From an uncultured Paracoccaceae bacterium (GTDB lineage Bacteria; Pseudomonadota; Alphaproteobacteria; Rhodobacterales; Rhodobacteraceae), in NCBI GenBank assembly GCA_947502145.1, contig CANMYO010000002.1, forward strand, positions 841,078 to 905,077: a stretch of 64,000 nucleotides of DNA. The letters are read 5' to 3'. The notes beneath the pieces were generated by a model. That model was not told the origin of the DNA. It was given only the letters and a program-made list of their open reading frames with translations, and ran no database searches. Shown here one piece after another: positions 1-9,290 of this stretch. Positions within the stretch are counted from its first letter, which is position 1, and each line of letters starts with the position of its first letter. Both the position numbers and the translations under genes were made by a program.

Positions 1-382
1 CCGCCAGGACCCGGGCGCGCAGCGTGTCAGGCAGATTACTGCCAAACCAGACAGCACATGCGCCAAACAGCGCCAGAATCAACAACCACAGCAACATCGA
101 GCCCTCGTGATTGCCCCAGACACCGCTGATCTTGTAAAGCATCGGCTTGTCTGTGTGGGAGTTGGCGAAAACCAGCTCGACCGAGAAATCAGAAACGATA
201 AAGGCCCATGTCAGAACGGCAAAGCTGAAGCCAACCAAGAGGAACTGAGACACGGCCGCCGGCTCTGCCATCGCCATCCAGCCGCGCCACCCCTTATGCG
301 CCCCGATCAACGGCACAAAGGTTTGGCAAATCGCAATGGCAAACGCCAGAATCAGGGTGAAGTGGGCAAGCTCAATCAACAT
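1..382 (-). CDS. ccmF: Cytochrome c-type biogenesis protein CcmF, N-terminal part (cut by window edge)
   Basis: Only the first 127 residues are inside the window. CcmF is the inner-membrane haem lyase subunit that attaches haem to apocytochrome c after CcmE delivers it. Visible are three hydrophobic segments (about residues 5-26, 44-65 and 96-115) and the family motif WGNHEGS at 89-95, which lies in the region preceding the haem-handling WWD domain. The start is the ATG read from 382 downward. The next gene upstream on the same strand ends 79 bases away, and ccmE is about 1.8 kb further upstream, so this continues a cytochrome c maturation cluster interrupted by a lysis cassette. Family assignment is firm; the rest of the protein cannot be judged. 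Confidence 0.93.
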   Translation of the reverse strand, partial: MLIELAHFTLILAFAIAICQTFVPLIGAHKGWRGWMAMAEPAAVSQFLLVGFSFAVLTWAFIVSDFSVELVFANSHTDKPMLYKISGVWGNHEGSMLLWLLILALFGACAVWFGSNLPDTLRARVLA

Positions 383-461
383 GCACACAGTTTAGACTAT
401 TCGTGCGGCGGACAACATGGGGGCCGGGTCACGAAATCGCGGGCGATGTGGGTCAGGTCAC

Positions 462-857
462 TCAATAGAACACGGTGCGTGTACGCCAAAGCCAGTGGCA
501 ACGATGGGTCGCTACCGCAAAGGAGCGGTTCTGCAATTGAGCGGGTGTGAGCTGGATCAGCCAGGGGCCAAAATCCATCTGCCCGGTCGGGCGCAGCCGC
601 GTCCCTTCCTCAAACGTCATTGCAACAAGCACACGATTTTTCCGGGTGCCGTAATACCAGCGCAACCCCTCAAAAGAGCAGTCCCGCAATCGCGTCGCGC
701 GGCCCCAGACGCGCACGTGGGTCGCATCAACGGCATCGATATGGGTGATCGTTGCGCGGGATGTGACGGGATATAATCGCCCTTCAAGATTTCCGATCTG
801 GGCGTTCGCAAACAAGATTGACAGCGATGCAAGCGCGATCATCAACACCTGTTTCAC
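462..857 (-). CDS. Small exported protein of unknown function, last gene of the lysis cassette
   Basis: A 131-residue protein that I do not recognise. A GTG start at 857 overlaps the stop of the XhlA-like gene by four bases (GTGA), a sign of translational coupling. Residues 1-19 form a hydrophobic signal-like segment ending FANAQ, so it is probably secreted to the periplasm. The mature part has two cysteines, at 60 and 120, that could form a disulfide, and a Trp/Tyr/Arg-rich character with WYYG around 67-70 and WLWRTR near the C terminus. No catalytic motif is visible. Its position, coupled to the holin/endolysin genes and 79 bases before ccmF, suggests a role in release or envelope passage, but this is inference from context only. 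Confidence 0.7.
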   Translation of the reverse strand: MKQVLMIALASLSILFANAQIGNLEGRLYPVTSRATITHIDAVDATHVRVWGRATRLRDCSFEGLRWYYGTRKNRVLVAMTFEEGTRLRPTGQMDFGPWLIQLTPAQLQNRSFAVATHRCHWLWRTRTVFY

Positions 858-1057
858 CCCGCCAATCCCCCTTGCAGGACATAGGTCACAATGCCCATCA
901 ACAGTCCGCCGATCACCAGCCGGACCAGCCATTTCAGCGTATCCTCGATCGCGCCAAGCCGGTCCGCGACGTTGCCGCGGTGCACGGCCTCTACGGCGGT
1001 GCGGGTTTCGAGTTCTGTCAGGCGCTTTTCAATGCGCGTGGCCCAATCATCCCCCAT
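854..1057 (-). CDS. XhlA-like small membrane protein of a phage/GTA lysis cassette
   Basis: A 67-residue protein with a charged coiled-coil N-terminal half (about residues 5-40, containing EKRLTELETR) and a single C-terminal membrane segment (about 43-62), the plan of the haemolysin XhlA family that accompanies holins and endolysins in phage-like elements such as PBSX. I chose the ATG at 1057, 11 bases inside the end of the holin gene, because the protein begins MGDDW directly before the coiled coil; longer in-frame versions read into holin coding sequence. It overlaps the next gene by four bases. The family call rests on architecture and context, not on a catalytic motif. Confidence 0.75.
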   Translation of the reverse strand: MGDDWATRIEKRLTELETRTAVEAVHRGNVADRLGAIEDTLKWLVRLVIGGLLMGIVTYVLQGGLAG

Positions 1058-1565
1058 GCCGTGCCCACCAATCCTTAAGGGCTGCGTTTTCGTCGGTCTC
1101 AGGTACGGCCATATCCGCCGGCGCATCTCGTCCGAGCGCGCGTGACATGGCAACGGTTTCCACGACAGAGCGTTGAAATTCCTGCCCCTTTGCCTGATGC
1201 CGCGCACCAAAATAGAAACTGACAATCGCGCCCATCAGCCACCAAAGTGGTTCCGGGATCAGGGCAATGCCGGTCATTCGATCCGCAAACCAGACCGGTT
1301 CGACCATTGCGGTGATGAACAGTCCAATTGTGCCAAGTGCCAGCGCAGGGCGCGGCAGCCGGTTCAGGGCATCCACCAACCGGTCAAATACCCCGCGTCG
1401 CCGGTGTTGGAATTCTGCGGCGAATTGCCCCAAGGCTGCGGCCTTGTCGGTGCTTTCCCGCGCCGCTTCATTCTCGGCGTTTTCGCGAAATATTTCAATC
1501 GTTTGTGCAACCCCGTTCCGGCCGTCACCAAAAAGTGCCGACATCAATCCCGTTATCAATCCCAT
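1047..1565 (-). CDS. GTA-type holin (3TM holin family)
   Basis: A 172-residue protein resembling the holin family annotated as 'holin of 3TMs, for gene-transfer release'. It starts MGLITGLMSALFG, which is an amphipathic or membrane-prone segment, followed by a charged region (about 25-60) and two strong membrane segments, about 72-93 and 104-121. A charged tail follows. Holins form inner-membrane lesions that let the endolysin reach the wall. The ATG at 1565 is chosen over an upstream in-frame start because it has a clear AAAGGA ribosome site seven bases upstream and overlaps the endolysin stop by only ten bases. In Rhodobacter capsulatus, a homologous holin/endolysin pair releases the gene transfer agent; that this cassette does the same here is inferred. 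Confidence 0.85.
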   Translation of the reverse strand: MGLITGLMSALFGDGRNGVAQTIEIFRENAENEAARESTDKAAALGQFAAEFQHRRRGVFDRLVDALNRLPRPALALGTIGLFITAMVEPVWFADRMTGIALIPEPLWWLMGAIVSFYFGARHQAKGQEFQRSVVETVAMSRALGRDAPADMAVPETDENAALKDWWARHGG

Positions 1566-2167
1566 GTCGACGTCCTTTGCTGATGTTGCGCATCTGTCAG
1601 GTGATAACGGGGCGAGACGAACTCCTCTGCGCGTGTGATCCACCCGCCCTTGCCGCCATTGCGACGGCGCGCATATTTGCGACTTGCCGGGCGGCGATCA
1701 GCGAGTGCGTAGTAATAATTCCGCCGCGCAATGCCATAAGCGTCCACGAAATGATCAGGAGCAGCGGCAAAGGCCCGCGCCGTTGCCTCTGCCGTGATCG
1801 GGCCGATCACGCCATCAACGCCGACATCAATGCGCATCTTGTTGAGCAATCGTTGCAGGATTTTCACGGCATGGGCACCTGCGTTGACATACATGTCAAA
1901 AACGCTGGCCTGAATGGGTTCTGGCAGAAGATTAATTCGGGGGCCTTCAAAATAGTGGCGCACAAAAATGTCTTCGGCCTGATCGCGGGTCAACCGCTGC
2001 ACATCGGCCTGCGACACCCGCCCGTCTCCGTTCAGGTCCATCCCAAGTCGGCGCATGGTGTGGATGGTTACACCAAAGTTTGTGGCCCCGCCCGGATCGT
2101 CAGGATCATTCACATAGCCGCCTTCGCGGGCAACAATTGCGGATGCGATTTGTCGGACTGTTTGCAT
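1556..2167 (-). CDS. Holin-associated N-acetylmuramidase (GH108 endolysin)
   Basis: A 203-residue peptidoglycan hydrolase. The N terminus carries the GH108 signature, with catalytic Glu15 in the stretch REGGYVNDPDDPGGATNFGVT-like (key residues E15, G16, G17, D21, G26-G27, N30, G32). The C-terminal part has the PG_binding_3-like segment with VDGVIGPIT at about 115-123. It cleaves the glycan backbone to lyse the wall. There is no signal peptide, which fits export through the adjacent holin. It is the first gene of the four-gene cassette, 44 bases downstream of ccmE on the same strand. Family identity is strong. Its use in gene-transfer-agent release is known for Rhodobacter capsulatus homologues and inferred here. 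Confidence 0.9.
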   Translation of the reverse strand: MQTVRQIASAIVAREGGYVNDPDDPGGATNFGVTIHTMRRLGMDLNGDGRVSQADVQRLTRDQAEDIFVRHYFEGPRINLLPEPIQASVFDMYVNAGAHAVKILQRLLNKMRIDVGVDGVIGPITAEATARAFAAAPDHFVDAYGIARRNYYYALADRRPASRKYARRRNGGKGGWITRAEEFVSPRYHLTDAQHQQRTSTWD

Positions 2168-2211
2168 GGTGACCCCCCCAGAACTGCGGGGATCAACCTG
2201 CGTGATTGAAG

Positions 2212-2670
2212 TTAATTGGTCGCTTCACCACCGTCCGGTGCAACGTATGTGCCTTGCTCCTTAAGCGCGTCGATGACCTCCTTTGGCATGTAAGTTTCAT
2301 CGTGTTTGGCAAGAATTTCAACAGCTTCAAACGTTCCGTTGATGTAACGCCCTTGCCCCACCATGCCCTGACCCTCGGCAAACAGGTCAGGCAAAATGCC
2401 GGTATAGACAACCGGAATGGTCGCCCCCCCGTCGGTCACCGAAAACGCAACTTCCGTCCCTTCACCGCGTGTGATTGACCCCTCAAGCACCAGCCCGCCG
2501 ATGCGGAACAACTCTGTCTCGGCAGGGGGATTCTCTGCCACTTCGCTAGGTGAGCGGAAGAACTGGAAAGAATCATCGGGAAGCTGCGACAGGATCAGCA
2601 GAATGGCGGCGATACAGATGCCTGACAACGCGATCACCTGCACCCGGCGTTTCTTCTTCAGGCTCTTCAT
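2212..2670 (-). CDS. ccmE: Cytochrome c maturation haem chaperone CcmE
   Basis: A 152-residue haem chaperone. It has a basic N terminus, one membrane anchor (about 12-30) and a periplasmic OB-fold domain. The covalent haem-binding histidine is His123 in the motif [10 protein letters not shown], with the conserved Tyr127 that coordinates haem. It takes haem from CcmC and passes it to CcmF. The ATG overlaps the argC stop by four bases (ATGA), so the two are probably translated as one unit, an arrangement common in Rhodobacterales. Length and motif match the family well. Confidence 0.96.
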   Translation of the reverse strand: MKSLKKKRRVQVIALSGICIAAILLILSQLPDDSFQFFRSPSEVAENPPAETELFRIGGLVLEGSITRGEGTEVAFSVTDGGATIPVVYTGILPDLFAEGQGMVGQGRYINGTFEAVEILAKHDETYMPKEVIDALKEQGTYVAPDGGEATN

Positions 2671-3695
2671 GGGAAGACCGGCGCCAGCATCAGGCCTTCG
2701 GTTTCCGGCAATCCCAGCATCAGGTTGGCATTCTGCAACGCCTGCCCGCTGGACCCTTTTGTCAGATTATCAAGCACGGCGACAACCACTGTCCGCCCCG
2801 GAATCCGATCCGAAATGACGCCAATATGACAAAAATTGCTGGCCCGGACATGTTTCATCGCCGGGCTTTGCCCTTTTGGCAGTACCTCGATGAACGGTTC
2901 ATCAGCATAGGCCGCCGCCAGAGAGGCATGTACCGCGTCCGCTTCACCGCGCACATAGACGGTCGCCAGAATGCCACGGTTGGCAGGCAAAAGGTGCGGT
3001 GTGAACTGTACCTTGACCTCTCGCCCTGCAATGGCCGAAAATTCTTGATCAAATTCGCCCAAATGACGATGGGTGCCGCCAATCGCATAGGCGCTCGCAC
3101 CTTCGGATAATTCGGCGTGCAGCAGGTTTTCCTTCAAGGCACGACCCGCGCCAGACACTGCGGCCTTGAGATCGATGACAATCTCGTCAAGGTCAATCAC
3201 GCCATCTGCAATCAAGGGGCGCAACGCATATTGCCCGGTCGCCGCGTTGCAACCGGTTCCCGCAACGAGCCGGGCATGCCGGATCTCGTCGCGATAGAAT
3301 TCTGTCAGCCCGTAGACCGCTTCCTTTTGCAGCGCCAGCGCAGCATGTGGTTTACCATACCATTTTTCATAGGCCGCAGGGTCCCGCAGCCGGAAATCGG
3401 CAGAGAGATCAACGACTTTCAGGCTTTCCGGCAATGTGGAAATCACCGCCTGCGACGTTGCATGTGGCAAGGCACAAAAGACAAGGTCGACAGCGTCAAA
3501 CGACATGTCCTCGATTGTGGTCAGCACTGGCAGGTCCAGATGGCGCAAATGTGGAAAGACATCGGCCATCGCCATGCCAGCCTTTGAATTGCCGGACAGG
3601 CCAGTGATGTTCAGTGACGGATGGGTGGCAATCAGCCGAACCAGTTCGGCCCCGGTGTATCCGGAGGCCCCCAGAATTGCGACGTTGTGGGTCAT
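2667..3695 (-). CDS. argC: N-acetyl-gamma-glutamyl-phosphate reductase
   Basis: A 342-residue enzyme of arginine synthesis that reduces N-acetylglutamyl phosphate to the semialdehyde using NADPH. The N-terminal dinucleotide-binding motif [10 protein letters not shown] is at about 9-18. The catalytic cysteine is Cys149 in GTGCNAATG; many relatives have PGCYPT here, but the GC-N form is normal for the shorter alphaproteobacterial type. A conserved His-rich segment (GGTHRH) follows at about 207-212. It sits 52 bases downstream of murI on the same strand and overlaps ccmE, so it may be co-transcribed with both. Confidence 0.96.
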   Translation of the reverse strand: MTHNVAILGASGYTGAELVRLIATHPSLNITGLSGNSKAGMAMADVFPHLRHLDLPVLTTIEDMSFDAVDLVFCALPHATSQAVISTLPESLKVVDLSADFRLRDPAAYEKWYGKPHAALALQKEAVYGLTEFYRDEIRHARLVAGTGCNAATGQYALRPLIADGVIDLDEIVIDLKAAVSGAGRALKENLLHAELSEGASAYAIGGTHRHLGEFDQEFSAIAGREVKVQFTPHLLPANRGILATVYVRGEADAVHASLAAAYADEPFIEVLPKGQSPAMKHVRASNFCHIGVISDRIPGRTVVVAVLDNLTKGSSGQALQNANLMLGLPETEGLMLAPVFP

Positions 3696-3747
3696 GTCAG
3701 AACCCCTTTCGGATCAGGTATATAGGCAAGGCCCCGCAGGGCTTCAA

Positions 3748-4560
3748 TCAAGCAGCTTCAAACGTGATCTGTCGTCGCAGGAACTGCGTGGCGCGATCCG
3801 AAACGCGCTGCGGGTCACCCGTGGTCAGAAAGGCGCTTTTCTGGCCGGGGCCGACCATCTCTGGCCGCCGGTCAAGATAATCGGCAAGGCTTTCGGCCAC
3901 GAGGCTGGCTTGTGAAAAGACCTTGACCTCGGGTCCCAGCGCATCCTGGAACGTCTCTGCCATCAGCGGATAATGCGTACAGCCAAGGATCGCTGCGTCC
4001 GGTTCCGGCATCTTGCGTTTCAGCGCGTCCACATGGCTGCGCACCAATGCTTCGGCCAAGATCATGTCCGCATCTTCGATCGCGTCCACGACACCGCCAC
4101 AGGCCTGCGCTTCGACGTCAACACCAATCGCCCGGAAAGCGAGTTCGCGCTGAAAAGCGCGGCTGCGGACAGTGGCAGGGGTTGCGAACAGGGCCACGTG
4201 TTTCGTTGCAACCTCACGCGGGGGTGAATTGTCACCCCACTGACGTTCGGTCAGCGCCTCGATCAATGGCACAAAGACGCCCAGCACACGCTTTCCCTCG
4301 GGAACCCAAGAGTCCTGCATCTTGCGCAGGGCGGCCGCACTGGCCGTGTTGCAGGCCAGGATCACAAGATCGCAGCCCGCCTCAAATAGCCGCTCCGTTG
4401 CCTTTGTCGTCAGCGCGTAAATGTCGTCGGCATCACGCACACCATAAGGTGCATGCGCACTGTCACCCATATAGACCAACGGCAGATCCGGCAGCCGTTT
4501 ATGCACCGCGTCCAGCACCGTCAGGCCACCCAGCCCGCTATCGAAAATGCCAACAGCCAT
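3748..4560 (-). CDS. murI: Glutamate racemase
   Basis: A 270-residue cofactor-independent racemase that makes D-glutamate for peptidoglycan. Both catalytic cysteines are present: Cys70 in ILACNTAS and Cys194 in LGCTHYPLM, with Asp7-Ser8 (FDSGLGG) and His196 in their expected places. Length is normal. The gene stands 52 bases upstream of argC and 135 bases downstream of the start-distal end of the indolepyruvate oxidoreductase gene, so a promoter probably lies in 4561-4695. Confidence 0.96.
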   Translation of the reverse strand: MAVGIFDSGLGGLTVLDAVHKRLPDLPLVYMGDSAHAPYGVRDADDIYALTTKATERLFEAGCDLVILACNTASAAALRKMQDSWVPEGKRVLGVFVPLIEALTERQWGDNSPPREVATKHVALFATPATVRSRAFQRELAFRAIGVDVEAQACGGVVDAIEDADMILAEALVRSHVDALKRKMPEPDAAILGCTHYPLMAETFQDALGPEVKVFSQASLVAESLADYLDRRPEMVGPGQKSAFLTTGDPQRVSDRATQFLRRQITFEAA

Positions 4561-4695
4561 CGTCCTGCCTTCGTCTCTTATCGCTCATTGCGCCCCAAAG
4601 CCGGGGCCTTAACACGGTCATATGCGCCTTTGTGGCGGATTTCCATTGAAGACTTTGTGCCGCGTTCCGAATTGCCTCCGCCATTCCTGATTTGA

Positions 4696-7600
4696 TCACG
4701 CGGCAACGCCTGTTGCCCCCTTTGCATCGCGCAAGATTGCGCGCAGTTCCTCGCGCCGCTTGGCCGCCTTGCGCACGCTGGCCTCTTTTACTGGGCCAAA
4801 GCCGCGAATGTCGCGTGGCAACATTGCCAGTGCAATCGCTGCATCCAGCGTACCCGGGGTGATCTGGGATTTTAGCGCGTCCATATCGCGTTCGTATTCG
4901 GCGATCAGCGCACGCTCCATCTTCCGCTCTGGGTTACGCCCAAAGGGGTCAAAGGGTGTGCCGCGCAGCCATTTCAACCGGGCCAGTTTCGGCAAGAGCC
5001 AGGCCATCCCGGCGCCGTATTCCTTTTTGACCGGGCGGCCGTTCGCCCCCATCTTGGATAGGATCGGCGGTGCCATATGATAGGTCAGCTTGAGCGTGCC
5101 TTCAAATTCTGCCTCAGCCTTGGCTTGTGTGTTCTGAAGCAGCCGCGCAACCTCGTATTCGTCCTTGTAGGCCAAGAGTTTGTGATACCCGATGGCGACG
5201 GCTTCTTTAAGTTTCGGGTCACTGAATTCGTCCACCAGTTTGCGATACCGTTTGGCCAGTCGCTTGCCCTGATATCTGACTAACTGCGCTGCACGAAATG
5301 CGATAATCTCGTCCAGGGATTGCGGCAGCGGCTCGACATTCGGTGCCATCGCCTTTTGCGCGTCAACTGGATGCAGGATCGCCCAACGCCCCAAATCAAA
5401 AGCGTGCTTGTTGCGCTCAACGGCGGCGCCATTCAATTCGATCGCGCGGAAAATTGCCTCGCGCGTGAGCGGGATCGCCCCGTGCTGCCATGTGGCCCCG
5501 AAGATCATCATGTTAGAATATATGCTGTCGCCCATCGCTGCCTTGGCCAGGTCGGTTGCGTCAAACATCGCCAGCCCATCCCGCAACCGCGCTTCCAGCG
5601 ACAACTTGAGCTGGTCAATTGGCAGTTTGAATTCGGTATTGCGGGTGAACTCGCCGGTGACGATTTCGTGGCTGTTCACCACACCGCGGGTCTTGCCCGT
5701 GCGCATCAACCCCAGTGTTTTGGAGCCCGCGCTGACCACCAGATCACCGCCAATCAACGCATCACACTCGCCCGTAGCAACGCGGATCGCGGCGATATCG
5801 CCGGGTTCATCCGCAATTCGGCAATGGATGTGAACGGCGCCGCCCTTCTGGGCCAGACCAGCCATTTCCATCATCCCCGCCCCCTTGCCATCCAGATGGG
5901 CGGCCATCGCCATTACCGCCCCGATTGTTACGACACCTGTGCCGCCAACCCCGGTAATGACAACATTGTGGGTGCCATTGATGGTCGGCAGTTGCGGCGC
6001 CGGTAAATCAGGCAGGGCGATCTTTGCTGTCGCTTCCTTGCGGATCTTTGCGCCCGCGATGGTTACAAACGACGGGCAGAACCCGTTCACGCATGAGAAG
6101 TCCTTGTTGCAGGAGGATTGATCAATCGCCCGTTTGCGTCCCAGCGCGGTTTCCACCGGCACAATTGAGACGCAGTTGGACTGAACGCCGCAATCTCCGC
6201 AGCCCTCACAAACATCCGTATTGATAAAGACCCGTTTGTCAGGATCAGGAAACTGACCCCTTTTGCGACGCCTGCGTTTTTCCGCAGCACAGGTCTGGAT
6301 ATAGACAATGGCGCTGACCCCTTTGACCTTGGTCATCTCGGCCTGCACTCGTGCCAGTTCGGCCCGCTCGGATATGGGGATACCCTTTGGGAAGGCGTCA
6401 AAATCGACGTCCTCCTTGTCATCGTAGACCACGTGAACGGTCTTGACCCCCATCGCGATCAACTCGTTACAGATCTGCTGCGGCGAAAGATCGCCTTCGT
6501 TGGCTTGACCGCCAGTCATGGCAACGGCGTCATTGAAAAGGATCTTGTAGGTGATGTTGGTTTTTGCCGCCAAGGCAAAGCGGATCGCTTGCACCCCTGA
6601 GTGGTTGTAAGTGCCATCGCCAAGATTCTGAAACACATGATCACGCGTAGAAAACGGTGCTTCGCCAACCCAGTTGGCCCCCTCGCCGCCCATTTGCGTG
6701 AACCCGACCGTGTCGCGGTCCATCCATTGCACCATGTAGTGACAACCAATCCCGGCATAGGCGCGCGATCCTTCCGGCAGCTTGGTTGATGTATTGTGCG
6801 GGCATCCGGAACAGAAGTATGGCAGCCGCGCCGCCAGTTGCGGCGCGTTGTCGGCTTTCTTTGCCGCCACGACCTCGGCCAGCCCGGCCCTGATCTTGCC
6901 GCCGTCGCAGCCTTCCTCGATCAGGATATCACCAAGTTTCTCAGCAATCCACATCGGGTTGATATCCGCCCGCGTTGGAAAAATCTCTTCGCGCCGGCCC
7001 TCTGAATGCTCGTCCCCTTTGTGCCAGCCGTAAACACGCCGCCCCTTCCGGTCGTCAAAAATTGCTTCTTTGACCTGCACTTCGATCAGCTTGCGCTTTT
7101 CCTCGACCACGATGATCAGGTCGAGCCCTTCGGCCCATTCATGAAACGACGCCATGTCCAACGGCCAGACCTGCCCCACCTTGTAGGTGGTCAGCCCAAG
7201 ACGTTCTGCCTCCTCCTTGTCGATGCCCAGCAGCGCCAGGGCCTGCACCAGATCAAGGTAATTCTTCCCCGCGGCGACAAAGCCGATCTTGGCCCCTGCC
7301 TTGCCCCATTTGCGCTGATCCATCTTGTTGGCGCGGCTGAACGCTTCGGCGGCAAAGCGTTTGTGGTCGATCATCCGCTGTTCCTGCATTTGCGGTGTAT
7401 CCACCACGCGGATATTCAGACCGCCCTCAGGCATTGGAAAATTGGGCGCGACAAAGGACAACCGGTGCGGATCACCGTCCACTACAGATGTGACCTCGAT
7501 CGTATCCTTCATTGTCTTCAGCCCGACCCAGACCCCGGCAAAGCGGCTGAGCGCCCAGGCGTATTGGCCGTAATCAAGGATCTCTTGCACGCCTGCCGGT

Positions 7601-8157
7601 GAAACGATGGGCATATAGGCGTCCAGCATCGCCCAATCGGACTGATGCAAAGTGGTGGAACTTTCGCCGGTGTGGTCGTCCCCCATTGCCATCACAACGC
7701 CACCGTGGGGCGATGTTCCGGCCATGTTGGCATGGCGCATCACATCGCCGGATCGGTCGACACCGGGGCCCTTGCCATACCATAGACCAAAGACACCGTC
7801 GTATTTGCCTTCACCGCGCAGCTCGGCCTGCTGGCTGCCCCAAAGGGCGGTTGCAGCAAGATCCTCATTCAAACCCGGCTGAAATGTAATCTGTGATTTC
7901 GTCAACAGATCGCCTGCGCGGCTCATTTGCATGTCTACCGCACCAAGCGGAGAACCACGGTAGCCGGTGACATATCCCGCGGTATTCAGACCCGCTTTTT
8001 CATCGCGCGCGCGTTGCATCAACATCAACCGCACAAGCGCCTGCGTGCCGTTCAGCAAGACATGCCGTTTGGACAGGTCATAGCGATCGTTAAGTGAGAT
8101 ATCTTCCCGGCCCATCTGCGCCTCCCAGTGCGAAATCCTGCCCTCAATATAGGTCAA
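4696..8157 (-). CDS. Indolepyruvate ferredoxin oxidoreductase, fused IorA-IorB type
   Basis: An 1153-residue enzyme that decarboxylates arylpyruvates such as indolepyruvate to the acyl-CoA while reducing ferredoxin, in aromatic amino acid breakdown. In order it shows an N-terminal pyrimidine-binding domain (GYRGSPLG near 45), a thiamine-diphosphate domain with CSGCPHNTS (about 450), GDGTYNHSG (about 520) and NDAVAMTGGQ, a cysteine-rich 4Fe-4S segment (CEGCGDC and later cysteines, about 640-690), then the IorB-type gamma domain beginning NVVITGVGGTG (about 730). Archaeal enzymes split these between two genes; the fusion is usual in proteobacteria. It is divergent from the LysR gene at 8271, a candidate regulator. 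Confidence 0.92.
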   Translation of the reverse strand: MTYIEGRISHWEAQMGREDISLNDRYDLSKRHVLLNGTQALVRLMLMQRARDEKAGLNTAGYVTGYRGSPLGAVDMQMSRAGDLLTKSQITFQPGLNEDLAATALWGSQQAELRGEGKYDGVFGLWYGKGPGVDRSGDVMRHANMAGTSPHGGVVMAMGDDHTGESSTTLHQSDWAMLDAYMPIVSPAGVQEILDYGQYAWALSRFAGVWVGLKTMKDTIEVTSVVDGDPHRLSFVAPNFPMPEGGLNIRVVDTPQMQEQRMIDHKRFAAEAFSRANKMDQRKWGKAGAKIGFVAAGKNYLDLVQALALLGIDKEEAERLGLTTYKVGQVWPLDMASFHEWAEGLDLIIVVEEKRKLIEVQVKEAIFDDRKGRRVYGWHKGDEHSEGRREEIFPTRADINPMWIAEKLGDILIEEGCDGGKIRAGLAEVVAAKKADNAPQLAARLPYFCSGCPHNTSTKLPEGSRAYAGIGCHYMVQWMDRDTVGFTQMGGEGANWVGEAPFSTRDHVFQNLGDGTYNHSGVQAIRFALAAKTNITYKILFNDAVAMTGGQANEGDLSPQQICNELIAMGVKTVHVVYDDKEDVDFDAFPKGIPISERAELARVQAEMTKVKGVSAIVYIQTCAAEKRRRRKRGQFPDPDKRVFINTDVCEGCGDCGVQSNCVSIVPVETALGRKRAIDQSSCNKDFSCVNGFCPSFVTIAGAKIRKEATAKIALPDLPAPQLPTINGTHNVVITGVGGTGVVTIGAVMAMAAHLDGKGAGMMEMAGLAQKGGAVHIHCRIADEPGDIAAIRVATGECDALIGGDLVVSAGSKTLGLMRTGKTRGVVNSHEIVTGEFTRNTEFKLPIDQLKLSLEARLRDGLAMFDATDLAKAAMGDSIYSNMMIFGATWQHGAIPLTREAIFRAIELNGAAVERNKHAFDLGRWAILHPVDAQKAMAPNVEPLPQSLDEIIAFRAAQLVRYQGKRLAKRYRKLVDEFSDPKLKEAVAIGYHKLLAYKDEYEVARLLQNTQAKAEAEFEGTLKLTYHMAPPILSKMGANGRPVKKEYGAGMAWLLPKLARLKWLRGTPFDPFGRNPERKMERALIAEYERDMDALKSQITPGTLDAAIALAMLPRDIRGFGPVKEASVRKAAKRREELRAILRDAKGATGVAA

Positions 8158-8270
8158 AAATACTGACCCATAAAGCGGAATTTCGCCGGATCACACATTT
8201 GCAATCAATCACCACTATGGCGTAAGGAACCTCTATTGCGAGCGCTCACATGTTTTGAATTGGATCACAA

Positions 8271-9188
8271 ATGGACTGGGATAAGCTAAGAATATTTCAC
8301 GCCGTCGCGGACGCCGGTTCGCTGACCCATGCGGGTGATACGCTGCATCTTTCGCAATCCGCGGTGTCGCGCCAAATTCGGGCGCTCGAAGAATCATTCA
8401 ACACCACCCTGTTCCACCGTCATGCGCGGGGCTTGATCCTGACCGAACAGGGTGAGCTGCTATTCGATGCCACCAAATCCATGAACAAGCGCCTTGATAC
8501 CGCCGCTGCACGCATCAAGGACAGTGAGGAAGAAGCCTTTGGCGAACTGCGCGTCACGACGACGACGGGCTTTGGCACGCTATGGCTCGCCCCGCGCCTG
8601 CCGAAACTTTACGAACTCTATCCTGATCTCAAGATCGACCTGATGCTGGAAGAACGCGTGCTGGACCTGCCGATGCGCGAGGCGGACGTCGCGATCAGGA
8701 TGAAGGAACCCTCGCAGGCGGATTTGATCCGCAAGCGGCTGATGTCCGTGCGCATGCGGCTTTATGCGACACCTGCCTATCTGGCCGATTGTGGCACCCC
8801 AAATGAACTGGATGACCTTGCCGACCATAGGCTGATTTGCCAGAGCCTGACCTCAACGCAGGTCGCTGCCGGCGCGACAATGGTGCAACACCTGTTGACC
8901 CATGACGTGCAGTCCCTGTTCACGGTGAACAACTACTTCGGTGTTTTGCAGGGCGTTCTGAACAACCTCGGCGTTGGTGTCCTACCCAATTACGTGACCG
9001 ATGATTTTCCCGATCTGGTGCGGGTCCTGCCTGAGGTGGAATCCAGTGAGGTTCCTGTTTTCCTTGCGTATCCAGAGGAACTGCGACAATCCAAACGGAT
9101 CAGCGCATTTCGGGATTTCGTGCAGGATGAAATCATTGCGCACCGCCGCAAGATCCGCGACAGCGCCGCCGCGAATGCCCAAATTTAA
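8271..9188 (+). CDS. LysR-family transcriptional regulator
   Basis: A 305-residue LysR protein. The winged helix-turn-helix is at the N terminus (about 3-60, with LSQSAVSRQIRALE as the recognition region) and is followed by a substrate-binding domain. It is divergent from the indolepyruvate oxidoreductase gene with 113 bases between the starts. That is the usual arrangement for a LysR regulator and its target, so control of that gene by an aromatic intermediate is plausible but unproven. The ATG is preceded by GGATCA at a normal distance. A perfect 8-base-pair hairpin lies just after the stop. Confidence 0.9.
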   Translation: MDWDKLRIFHAVADAGSLTHAGDTLHLSQSAVSRQIRALEESFNTTLFHRHARGLILTEQGELLFDATKSMNKRLDTAAARIKDSEEEAFGELRVTTTTGFGTLWLAPRLPKLYELYPDLKIDLMLEERVLDLPMREADVAIRMKEPSQADLIRKRLMSVRMRLYATPAYLADCGTPNELDDLADHRLICQSLTSTQVAAGATMVQHLLTHDVQSLFTVNNYFGVLQGVLNNLGVGVLPNYVTDDFPDLVRVLPEVESSEVPVFLAYPEELRQSKRISAFRDFVQDEIIAHRRKIRDSAAANAQI

Positions 9189-9204
9189 GGCGCTTTATGA
9201 ACAA

Positions 9205-9225
9205 GCTATGCGGGAAACGCATAGC
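9205..9225 (+). terminator. Perfect hairpin after the LysR gene
   Basis: An 8-base perfect inverted repeat (9205-9212 with 9218-9225) with a GGAAA loop, 17 bases after the LysR stop. There is no T-run, only GGCTTTGC, so it may be a weak terminator or a 3'-end stabilising hairpin. Confidence 0.45.
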
Positions 9226-9255
9226 GGCTTTGCACAAGAATCACGCGGGTTTTTC

Positions 9256-9284
9256 TTGATCGGTTAAAAGTTGAACCCTATGTG
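9256..9284 (+). promoter_or_regulatory. Predicted sigma-70-type promoter of a small RNA
   Basis: TTGATC at 9256-9261 and TATGTG at 9279-9284 are separated by exactly 17 bases, a good fit to the vegetative promoter. The start of transcription would fall at about 9291. It points towards the terminator ending at 9370, about 80 bases on, not obviously towards purL at 9508. Confidence 0.5.
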
Positions 9285-9290
9285 CATTCA

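Noticed and set aside
1328..2209. Long plus-strand open frame opposite the lysis genes
   Set aside because: It is antisense to the well-supported holin and endolysin genes and has no recognisable motif; the GC-rich third codon positions explain it.
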